Shown in pieces: positions 27,701 to 35,631 of a stretch of DNA of 58,749 bases (the first letter of the stretch is position 1; the number at the start of each line of letters is the position of its first letter). Source of the DNA: an uncultured Rhodospirillales bacterium (lineage in GTDB: Bacteria; Pseudomonadota; Alphaproteobacteria; Acetobacterales; Acetobacteraceae); the NCBI GenBank assembly GCA_903845065.1, contig CAIMWH010000046.1, forward strand, positions 1 to 58,749. Direction: 5' to 3'. The notes beneath the pieces are model-generated. The model was not told the origin of the DNA and searched no databases. It saw only the letters and a program-made list of their open reading frames with translations. The translations under genes and the position numbers were made by a program.

Positions 27701-28234
27701 CATGTGGAGAATATCGAGGCTGCTGCCGACGTGATTGTTTGGTGCTGCGACGAGGCGCCGGGCTTCACCCCGGGCCGCCCGCAGGACCGCACCTTCAGCG
27801 GCAACATCGTGCAGGCGATGGCGGCTTATGCGGCCGGCCGGCTTGGCGCGCCCGCGATCCTGCTGTCGGACGTGGAGCACATCATCGCCATCGGCTCGGA
27901 TCGGATGATGCAGGCGGTAGGTGTGGCGCGGCATGGGGTGCTGGCGCCTTACCTCAAGGCGGGGCATTCGGCGATCGGGTCCATCAACTCGCCGATGCAG
28001 TGCATGATGAAGGAGGTCTGCGCGCAGTGCCTCCAGGCCCATGTCGATCCGGTGACCGGGGCCCGCACGGTGGTGTTCTCCTGCTTCAACCAGGACCAGG
28101 CGCTCGACCATGTCGATTTCCCGGCGCTGAATGAGCGGTTGCGGCAGAACGGGCTGCCGGAGAAGCTGACGGCGCAGTGGATCGACCGGACGTTGCAAGA
28201 ACTTAATGTCCGTCCGGCTGTCGCGGCCGAATAG
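24791..28234 (+). CDS. NfnB-NfnA-like fused iron-sulfur flavoprotein oxidoreductase
   Basis: A 1147-residue multidomain redox enzyme, ATG 24791. Residues 1-220 are an unrecognised helical domain. Residues 225-320 hold a GltD/NfnB-like cysteine region: Cys227, 237, 240, 248, 272, 312, 315 and 319 (CIWC, CNDCMKAC), enough for two 4Fe-4S clusters. Residues 370-780 form a two-dinucleotide-binding flavoprotein part (VVGLGPAGYTLAHH; VVIGGGLTAIDTATES). From about 818 to the end is a PyrK/NfnA-type FAD/NAD domain (FKPGQFYRLQNY, LVGGGLGNAVLFSIG) with a C-terminal C1071-x5-C-x2-C-x17-C set for a 2Fe-2S cluster. This matches both subunits of NADH-dependent ferredoxin:NADP oxidoreductase joined in one chain. 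Soluble. The electron partners are not determined. Confidence 0.8.
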   Translation: MDAATIGFGFTFADLASRDGLVRLDRTFVQRLAEAAPENHARLMAARAEPGSLDAKAEGALVVDLGPAVEDFVADLFGIQAEIAAIREATLALDPVHACKRLFVQRQAVRKHPDPTGFDAAALRADLEARIGGPLTEPAFAAFVTASEADAEATDLAARYAAWATLTPAGRAHHAGGTLFRVPGKVDTTRLVPVETIERDGVTMLRLPEHDWRARDGFALTDEGMSCQQTLDQMNYCIWCHEQGKDSCSKGLKDRKTGAFQKSPFNVTLAGCPLDEKISEMHMLRARGHVLAAFATIAVDNPMMAATGHRICNDCMKACIYQKQEAVDIPQAETSVLKDVLALPWGIELYALLTRWNPLDIRRPLPRPDSGRKVLVVGLGPAGYTLAHHLMNDGHTIVAVDGLKIEPLGFDPATPVRDAAVLFENLDDRVLAGFGGVAEYGITVRWNKNYLKLVRLLLERRAEFAMFGGVRFGGGATLGLDDAWAMGFDHIAMCMGAGKPTVIDMPNNLARGVRQASDFLMALQLTGAAKKSSIANLQIRMPIVVIGGGLTAIDTATESLAYYIRQVEKFALRYRILVAERGEAAVRTRWNAEEAEIAAEFLGHAEAVAAERASAAGQGRAPHFAPLLESWGGATLAYRRRLLDAPSYTLNHEEVAKAMEEGVRFAEGLTPVAVEIDHHGHAAGLRVKRPDGTEAVLPARAIIVAAGTQPNTVLAREDGRIQLDGKYFQAIDAEGAPVAPERNISKPARADVLMHRAADGRFASFFGDLHPSFFGNVVKAMGGAKRGYPVVSDILSRRPATEISGPDLIAACRDAFQARVHEVRRLTPTIVEVVLHAPAAARGFKPGQFYRLQNYEMLAARHTDAAGTTVLAMEGLAMTGAWTDAERGLVAVIALEMGGSSDLCAHLVPGEPVVLMGPTGMPTEIHADTTVALVGGGLGNAVLFSIGAAMRAAGSKVLYFAGYKSLADRYHVENIEAAADVIVWCCDEAPGFTPGRPQDRTFSGNIVQAMAAYAAGRLGAPAILLSDVEHIIAIGSDRMMQAVGVARHGVLAPYLKAGHSAIGSINSPMQCMMKEVCAQCLQAHVDPVTGARTVVFSCFNQDQALDHVDFPALNERLRQNGLPEKLTAQWIDRTLQELNVRPAVAAE

Positions 28235-28332
28235 CTGCCGTTTTTGGCCCGGACGCCTGGCGTGCGCGCATTGCGTGGCACGCGCGGCGCCACTATGTTC
28301 GTGTCGTCGTGTGTATGGGCTGAAAAGGTATC

Positions 28333-28371
28333 ATGATTGGCGTTACTGACCGCGGGACTGACCGGGCGTGA
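28333..28371 (+). CDS. Possible 12-codon leader peptide coupled to the glycosyltransferase start
   Basis: ATG 28333 follows AAAAGGT at good spacing and encodes MIGVTDRGTDRA. Its TGA (28369-28371) overlaps the GTG start of the glycosyltransferase (GTGA), which itself lacks a clear ribosome site. The arrangement suggests translational coupling. Too short to assert as a real gene. Confidence 0.3.
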   Translation: MIGVTDRGTDRA

Positions 28372-29420
28372 ATGAAGTCACGGCGCCGCGGGTATCCGTG
28401 CTGATGGCTGCTTATAATGGTGGCGCACTCATCCGGCATAGTATTGAAAGTCTGTTGGCCCAGACGTTCGAGGACTTCGAAGTGGTTGTCGTCGATGACG
28501 GTTCGACTGACGGTACCGTGGCGACCATCGAGTGCTTCCAGGACCCTCGGGTGCGCCTGATCCGCAATCCTGACAACCTCGGCGTGGTGGGCGCCCGCAA
28601 CCGGGCCTTCGAGCATGCGCGTGGCAACTACATCGCCATCCTCGACCAGGACGACCTCAGCCGGCCCGATCGGCTCGCAGCCCAGGTGGCGTTCCTGGAT
28701 GCCCATCCGGGCGCGGTGATGGTGGCCAGCGACGTGGACATCATCGAGAACGGGGCCGAGCGACCGAGCGGGCGGGTGTATGGCGATGGCGGCAATGCCA
28801 ATGCGGTGAAGTGGATGCTGCATATCGGCAACCCGTTGTATCACTCCTCGATCATGTATCGCGGCGCCGCGGCCCGGCGGCTTGGGGAGTATCTTCGCAA
28901 GGACTACGAGCTTTGCGAGGACTATGAGTTCTATATCCGCCTGCTCGGCCAGGGCGAGATTGCCATCATGCCGGAGCGCCTGACGGTGATCCGTGAGCAT
29001 TCCGGGCGGGCGTCCAAGCGCTTCACCGAGGCGTTGAATATCAACGCGGTCAAGCTGCTGCGTGATCTTTATGCGCCGGAGCTAGGCGGGGATGCGCAGG
29101 AGGCGGCGGTGCTGGTGATCAATCATCTCGCGTCGGGCGATCCGGTGCCGGATGCGGCGGCGCTGGCGCGGCTTGGTGGCCTGCTCGATCGTCTCGTCAT
29201 TGCGTTCACCGCCAACCTGCCGGCGCGGGATCGGACCGCGATTGCCGATTATTCCGGCCATCTGTGGTGGCGCCTGGTGCGTGCGAGCCTGCGGGCGGGC
29301 CGGCTGCCGCTGTTCGGGGGGGCGTTCGAGCGGCCGAAGGTGTCCGCGTGCGGGCGGATGGGGCGGCTGGATATCGTGCTGAGCGCTTTCGTCGGCCTGT
29401 TCCGGCGCGCGGCGTCCTGA
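28368..29420 (+). CDS. Family 2 glycosyltransferase
   Basis: A 350-residue GT-A fold enzyme. It shows the N-terminal VSVLMAAYNGGALIRHSIESL, the UDP-sugar region VVVDDGSTDGT, the metal-binding DxD-type motif AILDQDDLSRPDR, and EDYEFYIRLLGQG with the likely catalytic acidic residue. It transfers a sugar from a nucleotide donor to a glycan or lipid; the acceptor is unknown. No transmembrane helices are evident, so it is probably cytoplasmic or peripheral. The GTG 28368 start has no good ribosome site of its own. It stands alone between the Nfn-like gene and the iron island. Confidence 0.85.
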   Translation: MNEVTAPRVSVLMAAYNGGALIRHSIESLLAQTFEDFEVVVVDDGSTDGTVATIECFQDPRVRLIRNPDNLGVVGARNRAFEHARGNYIAILDQDDLSRPDRLAAQVAFLDAHPGAVMVASDVDIIENGAERPSGRVYGDGGNANAVKWMLHIGNPLYHSSIMYRGAAARRLGEYLRKDYELCEDYEFYIRLLGQGEIAIMPERLTVIREHSGRASKRFTEALNINAVKLLRDLYAPELGGDAQEAAVLVINHLASGDPVPDAAALARLGGLLDRLVIAFTANLPARDRTAIADYSGHLWWRLVRASLRAGRLPLFGGAFERPKVSACGRMGRLDIVLSAFVGLFRRAAS

Positions 29421-29469
29421 TACCGAAATTCCGGGGTGGTTTGATGGGCGGACGGGGTGCGCTTTTCAA

Positions 29470-29498
29470 TTGCGAATGACTCGCAGTCGCGGTATAGG
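29470..29498 (+). promoter_or_regulatory. ftrA promoter with overlapping Fur-like box
   Basis: A Fur-like 15-mer TGCGAATGACTCGCA lies at 29471-29485. A sigma-70 type promoter reads TTGCGA (29470-29475), 17 bp, TATAGG (29493-29498), so the box covers the -35 and spacer and would block polymerase. ftrA starts at 29532. The box is of the same type as sites at 35553 and 41485. Confidence 0.6.
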
Positions 29499-29531
29499 CT
29501 TCGTAACACCCCCGTCCGCCGGAGAAACCTT

Positions 29532-30068
29532 ATGCGTCGTGTTGTTCTGCCCGCGCTTGCCGCGGCCGCCTTGATGCTTGGCGTGCCCGCGTTGGCCCGC
29601 GAGTACCCCATCGGCAAGCCGGTGAAGCAGGCCGGGATGGAAATCGGCGCTGTCTATTTGCAGCCGATCGAAATGGACCCGCCCGGCATGATGCGGGCCG
29701 CGGCGGACAGCGACATTCATCTGGAGGCCGACATCAAAGCGACCAAGGGGAACAAGAACGGCTTCCCGGATGGGGAATGGGTGCCGGCGTTGGCGGTGCG
29801 CTACGAACTGGTGAAGATCGACAGCGGCCAGAAGGTTGAAGGCGCCATGATGCCGATGGTGGCCAATGACGGGCCGCACTACGGCGACAACGTCAAGCTG
29901 TTCGGCCCGGGCAAGTACCGGCTGACGCTGACCGTCACCCCGCCTGGCGCGGAGCAGCATTTCGGCCGCCATGTCGACAAGGAAACCGGCGTCGGCGCGT
30001 GGTTCGCGCCCTTGCAGGTGCGGCAGGACTTCACCTTCGCCGGCATCGGCAAGAAGGGGGCCTACTAG
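29532..30068 (+). CDS. ftrA: Periplasmic iron-binding protein, P19/FtrA/Tp34 family
   Basis: A 178-residue exported protein (signal RRVVLPALAAAALMLGVPALA). The P19 metal ligands can be read: His and Glu in DIHLEADI, Met and His in MMPMVANDGPHYGDNV, and a late His in FGRHVDKETGV. Family members (Campylobacter P19, E. coli FetP, Brucella FtrA) bind iron and copper in the periplasm and deliver ferrous iron to an inner-membrane permease. The preceding Fur-like promoter and following ftrB and ftrD support this. The usual FTR1-type permease gene (ftrC) is not in the cluster. Confidence 0.9.
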   Translation: MRRVVLPALAAAALMLGVPALAREYPIGKPVKQAGMEIGAVYLQPIEMDPPGMMRAAADSDIHLEADIKATKGNKNGFPDGEWVPALAVRYELVKIDSGQKVEGAMMPMVANDGPHYGDNVKLFGPGKYRLTLTVTPPGAEQHFGRHVDKETGVGAWFAPLQVRQDFTFAGIGKKGAY

Positions 30069-30097
30069 GGCGGCATGGTCAGAGATCGTACCGCGCC

Positions 30098-30436
30098 ATG
30101 ACCCGCGCCAGACCCCTGGCCGCCCTCCTTGTTGCCGCCGCGATTGCCTGGGCGGCGCCGGGGGCGGCGGAGGATATGCCGGTGTTCCGCATCGTGATGA
30201 AGGACGGCACGATCACACCTGCCCGTCTCGCGGTGCCGGGCAATCGGCCGTTCAAACTTGAGATCACCAATGCCGGGCGCACGCCGGCGGAATTCGAGAG
30301 TCTGGCGCTGCACAAGGAGCGGGTGCTGGTGGCGGGCGCCAGTTCGTCATTGGTGTTCCGCCGGGTGGAGCCCGGCGAGTACGAGTTCTTCGACGACTTC
30401 CACCCCGAGGCCCGCGCCGTGCTGGTGGCGAAGTAG
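30098..30436 (+). CDS. ftrB: Cupredoxin-like periplasmic protein FtrB
   Basis: A 112-residue protein with a signal peptide (ARPLAALLVAAAIAWAAPGAAA-like, cleavage near residue 24) and a cupredoxin fold of the Cupredoxin_1/FtrB type (FKLEITNAGRTPAEFES; YEFFDDFHPEARAVL). It has no cysteine, so it is not a classical blue copper protein; Met, Glu and His residues (EFES, ALHKE, DDFHPE) are the probable ligands. In Brucella and Bordetella FtrB is proposed to oxidise ferrous iron before uptake. It lies 29 bp after ftrA and 9 bp before ftrD. Confidence 0.82.
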   Translation: MTRARPLAALLVAAAIAWAAPGAAEDMPVFRIVMKDGTITPARLAVPGNRPFKLEITNAGRTPAEFESLALHKERVLVAGASSSLVFRRVEPGEYEFFDDFHPEARAVLVAK

Positions 30437-30445
30437 GGCCCGGCA

Positions 30446-31861
30446 TTGTCCCGCACCCTCATCGACCACAGGATCTCCCCGCAACCGGGTGCCGCGCGCC
30501 TCGCCCTGCGGCGCCTGGGTGACCGGATGGCGCGGCATCGTGCCGCCATCCAGGCGGTGCAGTGGGTGGTGGTGGCAAGCTACCTGGTGCTGGTGGCGGT
30601 GCCGGCTTTCCTGCCGCTGCCGCCCGCCACCGCGCATCTCTGGAATGACCTGACGCTGTTCGCGCAGTTCGCCTTCTGGGGCGTCTGGTGGCCTTTCGTG
30701 CTGCTCAGCATGGTGCTGATCGGGCGCACCTGGTGCGGGGTGTTCTGCCCCGAGGGCGCGCTCACCGAGTTTGTCAGCCGCCGCAGCCTCGGGCTGGCGG
30801 TGCCGCGCTGGATCACCTGGCGCGGATGGCCGTTCGTGGCCTTCGTCTGCACCACCGTGTACGGCCAGATGGTCAGCGTGTACCAGTATCCCGCACCGGT
30901 GCTGGTGGTGCTGGGCGGTTCAACCGCCATGGCGATCGGGGTCGGCCTGGTCTATGGGCGCAACAAGCGGGTGTGGTGCCGCTATCTCTGCCCGGTGAGC
31001 GGGGTGTTCGGGCTGATGGCGAAGCTGGCGCCGGTGAGTTTCCAGGTGGACCAGGACGCATGGCTGCGCTCGCAGCACCGGGGCGCGCGGCCGGCCTGGG
31101 TGGATTGCGCGCCCCTGGTGCCGATCCGCACGATGCGCGGCGCGTCGGCCTGCCACATGTGCGGCCGGTGCAGCGGATTGCGCGACGCGGTGCGGCTCGA
31201 CCTGCGGCTGCCCGGCCAGGAGGTGGTGCGCGTGGCCGGCGAGCATGCGAACCCGTGGGAGACGGCGCTGATCCTGTTCGGCCTTATGGGCGTCGCGGTC
31301 GGGGCGTTCCACTGGTCTGCCAGCCCCTGGTTCGTCGCCGCCAAGCAGGTGGTGGCGGAATGGCTGGTGGAGGCCGGCATCGTCTGGCCGCTCGACACCA
31401 CCGCGCCATGGTGGGTGCTGACCGACTATCCCGCGCGCAATGATGTCTTGACGCTGCTCGATGGCGGCATGCTGCTCGGCTATATCGGGGTGACCGCGGT
31501 GGTTCTCGGTGGTGCCTATGCGGCGCTGCTCGCGGTCGGCCTGCGCCTGTCCGGCGCATGGACGCAAGCGCGGTTCCACCATCTCGCCCAGAGCCTGATC
31601 CCGGTGGCCGGATGCGGCGTGTTTCTCGGCCTGAGCGCCACCACGGTGACGCTGCTGCACGGTGATGGCATCGAGGTGCCGCTGCTGGACGCGGCGCGGC
31701 TGGTGCTGCTGGCGGGATCGCTGCTGTGGTCGGTGGTGCTGGCGTGGCGCATCGCCGGGCTTTGGCTCACCGGGCCGCGCCGCTTTTTGCCGGTGGTTGG
31801 GGTGGCGGCGTGCGGGGTGGTCGCCGGCTTCGCCTGGGCGCTGCTGTTCTGGATCTGGTGA
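30446..31861 (+). CDS. ftrD: Membrane-bound 4Fe-4S polyferredoxin FtrD (NapH/NosR-like)
   Basis: A 471-residue inner-membrane protein, TTG start at 30446. Several helices flank two CxxxCP iron-sulfur motifs (RTWCGVFCPEGALTEF and RVWCRYLCPVSGVFG) and a third Cys group in the middle (CHMCGRCSGL). This is the FtrD/NapH/NosR-type core. The C-terminal half has four or more further helices. In FtrABCD systems FtrD is thought to take up the electron released by iron oxidation during transport. Here it follows ftrB directly. It ends 16 bp from the convergent fbpC stop. Confidence 0.82.
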   Translation: MSRTLIDHRISPQPGAARLALRRLGDRMARHRAAIQAVQWVVVASYLVLVAVPAFLPLPPATAHLWNDLTLFAQFAFWGVWWPFVLLSMVLIGRTWCGVFCPEGALTEFVSRRSLGLAVPRWITWRGWPFVAFVCTTVYGQMVSVYQYPAPVLVVLGGSTAMAIGVGLVYGRNKRVWCRYLCPVSGVFGLMAKLAPVSFQVDQDAWLRSQHRGARPAWVDCAPLVPIRTMRGASACHMCGRCSGLRDAVRLDLRLPGQEVVRVAGEHANPWETALILFGLMGVAVGAFHWSASPWFVAAKQVVAEWLVEAGIVWPLDTTAPWWVLTDYPARNDVLTLLDGGMLLGYIGVTAVVLGGAYAALLAVGLRLSGAWTQARFHHLAQSLIPVAGCGVFLGLSATTVTLLHGDGIEVPLLDAARLVLLAGSLLWSVVLAWRIAGLWLTGPRRFLPVVGVAACGVVAGFAWALLFWIW

Positions 31862-31877
31862 GGGGGCGGGTTCTCCG

Positions 31878-32927
31878 TCAATCCCCGGCCGCGAACGCAT
31901 GCGCGGTGCCATGCACCATGATCGCGACGGTGGCGCCGATGTCCGGCGCGGCGATGCCGGGTTGGCGCAGGGCCACCGTCTCGCCGGACTGCAGGCGCAG
32001 GGTGACGGCGCAGGCCGGGCCCGCGAAGTCACAGTCCAGCACCTGCGCGAGGGCGGCGCCGGGGGTGGGGGCGGCGAGGCTCACCTGCTCCGGGCGGAGC
32101 AGGATGTCGGCCGCTCCCTGCCGCCGCGCATCGTCCACCGCGACCGGCCCGAGCGCGCAGTCCGCCACGCCATCGGCCAGCGTGGCCGGCAGGATGATCG
32201 CCTCGCCGAGGAAACTGGCGATCATCGGCGTCAGCGGGCGGAGATAGAGTTCGCGCGGGGCGCCCACCTGCAACAGCCGCCCGCCGCCCATCACGGCGAC
32301 CTGGTCGGCGAAGGACAGCGCCTCGGTCTGGTCGTGGGTGACCAGGATGGTGGCGATGCCGGCATCCGCGAGCAGCGTCGCCACCGCCTTGCGGGTGGCC
32401 GCCCGGAGGCCGGTATCAAGCGCGGAGAACGGTTCGTCGAGCAGCATCAACCGGGGTTTGCGGGCCAGGGCGCGGGCGAGCGCCACGCGCTGCTGCTGCC
32501 CGCCGGACAGGGCATCGGGCCGTCGGCTGGCCATGGCGATGGGGAGCCCCACCATGCCGAGGAGTTCGGCGATACGCGCCGCCTGCCCGCGCAGGTTTCC
32601 GGGCAGGCCGAAGCCGATGTTTTCCGCCACGTCCAGATGCGGGAACAGGGCGCCGTCCTGCATCACCACACCCACGCCGCGGCGGAAGGCCGGCATGGCG
32701 GCGGCGCCGTCGGCGAGGAGTTCGCCGTCCAGCACGATGCGGCCGGTGTCTGGCGCCTCGAAGCCGGCGATGAGGCGGAGCAGGGTGGTCTTGCCGGAGC
32801 CGGAGGGGCCGACGATCGCGGTGCGGCTGCCCGCCGCGACGCCGAGGCTGACGCCGAGGCTGACGCCATCGAGCGCCAGCACGGTGCCGTAGCGCTTGGA
32901 CACGTGGTCGATGCCGAGGAACGTCAT
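31878..32927 (-). CDS. fbpC: Ferric iron ABC transporter ATPase FbpC
   Basis: A 349-residue ATPase, start ATG 32927 overlapping the fbpB stop (ATGA). Walker [23 protein letters not shown], signature [15 protein letters not shown], Walker [26 protein letters not shown] and a C-terminal TOBE/FbpC-type domain ([11 protein letters not shown]) are present. Near the N-terminus the peptide SLGV is duplicated in tandem by a 12-bp DNA repeat, adding four residues between strand 1 and the P-loop. Last gene of the minus-strand iron cluster. Confidence 0.9.
   Translation of the reverse strand: MTFLGIDHVSKRYGTVLALDGVSLGVSLGVAAGSRTAIVGPSGSGKTTLLRLIAGFEAPDTGRIVLDGELLADGAAAMPAFRRGVGVVMQDGALFPHLDVAENIGFGLPGNLRGQAARIAELLGMVGLPIAMASRRPDALSGGQQQRVALARALARKPRLMLLDEPFSALDTGLRAATRKAVATLLADAGIATILVTHDQTEALSFADQVAVMGGGRLLQVGAPRELYLRPLTPMIASFLGEAIILPATLADGVADCALGPVAVDDARRQGAADILLRPEQVSLAAPTPGAALAQVLDCDFAGPACAVTLRLQSGETVALRQPGIAAPDIGATVAIMVHGTAHAFAAGD
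32838..32867. repeat. 12-bp in-frame tandem duplication inside fbpC
   Basis: GACGCCGAGGCT occurs twice head to tail (32838-32849, 32850-32861), followed by half a third copy. It encodes the repeated SLGV SLGV just before the Walker A motif. Confidence 0.85.
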
Positions 32928-34447
32928 CGTCCCGCTGCCTGAAGCGATTGCGCGTGGAGCAGCCAGGTCAGCGGCAGGGCGAACAGGATCATCAGCACCG
33001 CATACGGCGCGGCGGCGGCGTAGTCGATCTCGCTGCTGTGGGCCCAGAAGGCGGTGGCGAGGGTCTGGGTGCCGGTGGGGGCGAGCATCTGGGTTGCGGT
33101 CAGTTCGTTGGTGATGCCGAGCGCCACCAGCGCCATGCCGGCGGCGGCGCCCGGCGCGGCCAGACGCAGGGTGATCGCCCACAGGGCGGCTGCCGGGCGC
33201 CGTCCCAGGCTCGCGGCGGCCTGCTCCAGTTCGACCGGTGCCTGGGAGATGCTCGCCCGCAGGCTGAGCAGGGCGCGCGGCAGGAACATCAGCACATAGG
33301 CGGCCACGATGGTCACGGAGGTCTGGTAGAGCGGCAATGCCATGCGCACCGTGAGGAACACCAGGGCCAGCGCCACCACCACGCCGGGCAGGGCGCCGAC
33401 GATGTAGTTGCAGGCTTCGAGGATGCGCTGGAGATGTCCGGGCGCGCGGACCGACAGCCAGGCCATGGGAATGGCGGCGAGCACGGTGAGCATGCCGCCG
33501 GCGCAGGCCAGCAGCAGGGTCTGTGCCAGTGCGGCGCCGATTTCGCCGAACTGCCAGATCGCGCCGCCGCCGGCGATCAGCCAGCGCAGCAGGGTGGCGC
33601 CGGGGATGCCCAGGGTCAACGCGGCGACGCCGGCCGGCAGCAGGAGGCACGGCAGCGTGGCGGCACCCAGCCTGGTTCGCGGGCGCGTTCGGGCCGCCCC
33701 CGAGCCCAGCCGCGCATAGCGGGCCGCGCCGCGCACCCGGGATTCCAGGCCGAGCAACCCGAGGCAGCACAGCACCAGCACGCATGACAGCATGTTCGCC
33801 GCCGGGCCGTTGTACGCGGACTGGAATTGGTCGAGGATGGCGGTGGTGAAGGTGTCGAAGCGGATCATCGCGAACAGACCGTATTCGGCCATCAGGTGCA
33901 GCCCGACCAGCAGCCCGCCGCCGCACAGGGCAAGCCGCAATTGCGGCAGCACGACGCGGCGGAAGACCTGCCATGGTGTCTGGCCCAGCGAGGCGGCGAT
34001 GTCCTCCAACGCGGGATCGAGGCGGCGCAGGGTGGCGGCCACCGGCAGGTAGAGGAACGAGAAATAGGCGAAGACCGAGATCATCACGCCCGCCGGCAGG
34101 CCGTGCAGCCCGGGCAGGACGGTCACCCAGGCGTAGCTGTGCACGAAGGCCGGCACCGCGAGTGGCGCCACGGCTAGCCAGGTCCAGATAGGTGTGCCTG
34201 GCAGGTCACTCCGCTCGGTCAGCCAGGCCAGCGCCATCGCCAGGCCGGCGCAGAGCGGAACGGTGAGCACCACCAGCATGGCGGTGTTGGCCAGCAATTC
34301 GCCCACGCGCGGGCGGAACACCAGGGCGATGGCCGTGGGCCAGCCGGCCTGCGCCCCGGCCCAGCCGGCGATCCCGAGCGGGGTCAGGGCGGCGAGGGAG
34401 ATCAGGAGCGCGGCCGCGGCGAGCCAGCGGTTGCGTGTCGGCCGCAT
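32924..34447 (-). CDS. fbpB: Ferric iron ABC transporter permease FbpB
   Basis: A 507-residue permease with about 12 helices: two fused six-helix BPD_transp_1 domains, as usual for FbpB/SfuB. The EAA loops are [23 protein letters not shown] in the first half and [21 protein letters not shown] in the second. The ATG at 34447 gives [16 protein letters not shown]; the open frame upstream is only a shadow of fbpA. The end overlaps fbpC by 4 bp. Confidence 0.9.
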   Translation of the reverse strand: MRPTRNRWLAAAALLISLAALTPLGIAGWAGAQAGWPTAIALVFRPRVGELLANTAMLVVLTVPLCAGLAMALAWLTERSDLPGTPIWTWLAVAPLAVPAFVHSYAWVTVLPGLHGLPAGVMISVFAYFSFLYLPVAATLRRLDPALEDIAASLGQTPWQVFRRVVLPQLRLALCGGGLLVGLHLMAEYGLFAMIRFDTFTTAILDQFQSAYNGPAANMLSCVLVLCCLGLLGLESRVRGAARYARLGSGAARTRPRTRLGAATLPCLLLPAGVAALTLGIPGATLLRWLIAGGGAIWQFGEIGAALAQTLLLACAGGMLTVLAAIPMAWLSVRAPGHLQRILEACNYIVGALPGVVVALALVFLTVRMALPLYQTSVTIVAAYVLMFLPRALLSLRASISQAPVELEQAAASLGRRPAAALWAITLRLAAPGAAAGMALVALGITNELTATQMLAPTGTQTLATAFWAHSSEIDYAAAAPYAVLMILFALPLTWLLHAQSLQAAGR

Positions 34448-34464
34448 TGGCCCGGCCGGCGGCG

Positions 34465-35490
34465 CTACAACAATCCGGCCTGGATCATCAGTTCGCCAAC
34501 CCTGCGGCTGTTCAATTCGGACGGGTTGATCGGCGGCGCCTGCAATTTGTCGAGCGGTTCCAGTTTCGGATGGGACGCGGCGCCGAGGCCGACCGCGTAT
34601 TCGAAGGAGTCGCCGGTGCGCAGGATGTTCTGCCCGCCCTGGCCGGCGATCCAGCGCAGGAAGGCCTGGGCCTGCGGCTGGCGCTTGCTCGATGCCAGGA
34701 CGCCGCCGCCGGAGAGGCTGACGAAGGCGCCGGGGTCCTGCCCGCGGAAGTAGTGCAGGGCGGTGTGGTTGCTGTTCTCGCCGGTCTTCGCCTGATCGCC
34801 GAACCAGTAGTAGTGGTAGATTACCGCGCCATCGATCTCGCCGGCGTTGACCGCCTTCATCGCCACGCCGTTGCCGCGATAGGCGACGGCGTTTGCCTTC
34901 ATCGCGGTGAGCCATGCCGCGGTGGTGGCCTCGCCGCGGCTGGCCAGCAATGCGCCGACGATGGCCTGGAAATCGGCCCCGGAGGGCGAGGCGGCCCAAC
35001 GGCCCTTCCAGTGCGGGGCGGCGAGATCGAGCAGCGATGCCGGCAGTTGTGCGGTCGTCAGGCGTGACGTGTTGTAGGCGAAGACCGTGCTGCGCGCGGC
35101 GATGCCCATCCAGTGGCCGTTGGCGGGCCGGAACCCGGGCGGGACCAGCGCGAGGGTGTCGGCGGCAACGGGCGCGAACAGGCCGGCGTTGTCCACCAGT
35201 GCCATGGCCGGCGAGTTCTCGGTGAGGAACACGTCCGCAGGGGAAGCCTTGCCTTCCTGGACGATCTGGTTGCCCAGTTCGGTGTCTCCGCCGCTGCGCA
35301 TGGTCACGGCGATGCCGGTTTCGCGGGTGAAGGCCTCGATCCAGGCCTTGGTCAGGCTGACATGCTGGGCGTTGTAGACGACGAGGGGCGCGCCGTCCGG
35401 GCTGGGCTGCGCCGTGGCGGCGCGGGCGGCCGGGAGCAGGCCGGCGAGCAGGACAAGTCCGCATGAGCGCCGGGAGATGGAGAAAGTCAT
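34465..35490 (-). CDS. fbpA: Ferric iron-binding periplasmic protein FbpA/FutA-like
   Basis: A 341-residue exported binding protein (signal [19 protein letters not shown]). It has the FbpA pattern [18 protein letters not shown], then the iron-ligating tyrosine cluster [12 protein letters not shown], and [25 protein letters not shown]. It binds ferric iron or a ferric chelate in the periplasm and passes it to FbpB, which starts 17 bp downstream. A perfect 19-bp palindrome of Fur-like type lies 63 bp upstream. Confidence 0.9.
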   Translation of the reverse strand: MTFSISRRSCGLVLLAGLLPAARAATAQPSPDGAPLVVYNAQHVSLTKAWIEAFTRETGIAVTMRSGGDTELGNQIVQEGKASPADVFLTENSPAMALVDNAGLFAPVAADTLALVPPGFRPANGHWMGIAARSTVFAYNTSRLTTAQLPASLLDLAAPHWKGRWAASPSGADFQAIVGALLASRGEATTAAWLTAMKANAVAYRGNGVAMKAVNAGEIDGAVIYHYYWFGDQAKTGENSNHTALHYFRGQDPGAFVSLSGGGVLASSKRQPQAQAFLRWIAGQGGQNILRTGDSFEYAVGLGAASHPKLEPLDKLQAPPINPSELNSRRVGELMIQAGLL

Positions 35491-35552
35491 GCGAACCTCG
35501 CTGGCAGGCCGGAATATGCAATCGTTCTTTAATTGCCACGATAAAAGACGTA

Positions 35553-35571
35553 ATTGCGACGCAGTCGCAAT
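35553..35571. promoter_or_regulatory. Fur-like palindromic operator upstream of fbpA
   Basis: ATTGCGACGCAGTCGCAAT is an 8-bp perfect inverted repeat around GCA. Its core (minus strand TGCGACTGCGTCGCA) has the same TGCGA.TG..TC.CA framework as the boxes before ftrA and the siderophore receptor. A TTGCGA in its minus-strand half can serve as a -35, with an AT-rich TTTTAT about 18 bp further on. It lies between tonB and fbpA, so fbpABC has its own iron-responsive promoter. Confidence 0.6.
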
Positions 35572-35631
35572 ACAGGGGGTGCCCGGGCATGTCCACCCTT
35601 CATGCTGCGGTGCGCGCGGATCGCTTTCGCT

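Noticed and set aside
31878-33974. A long minus-strand frame that would extend fbpC upstream by about 350 codons
   Set aside because: The ABC domain starts at ATG 32927 directly at the fbpB stop (ATGA). The upstream part is Arg/Pro-rich shadow of fbpB.
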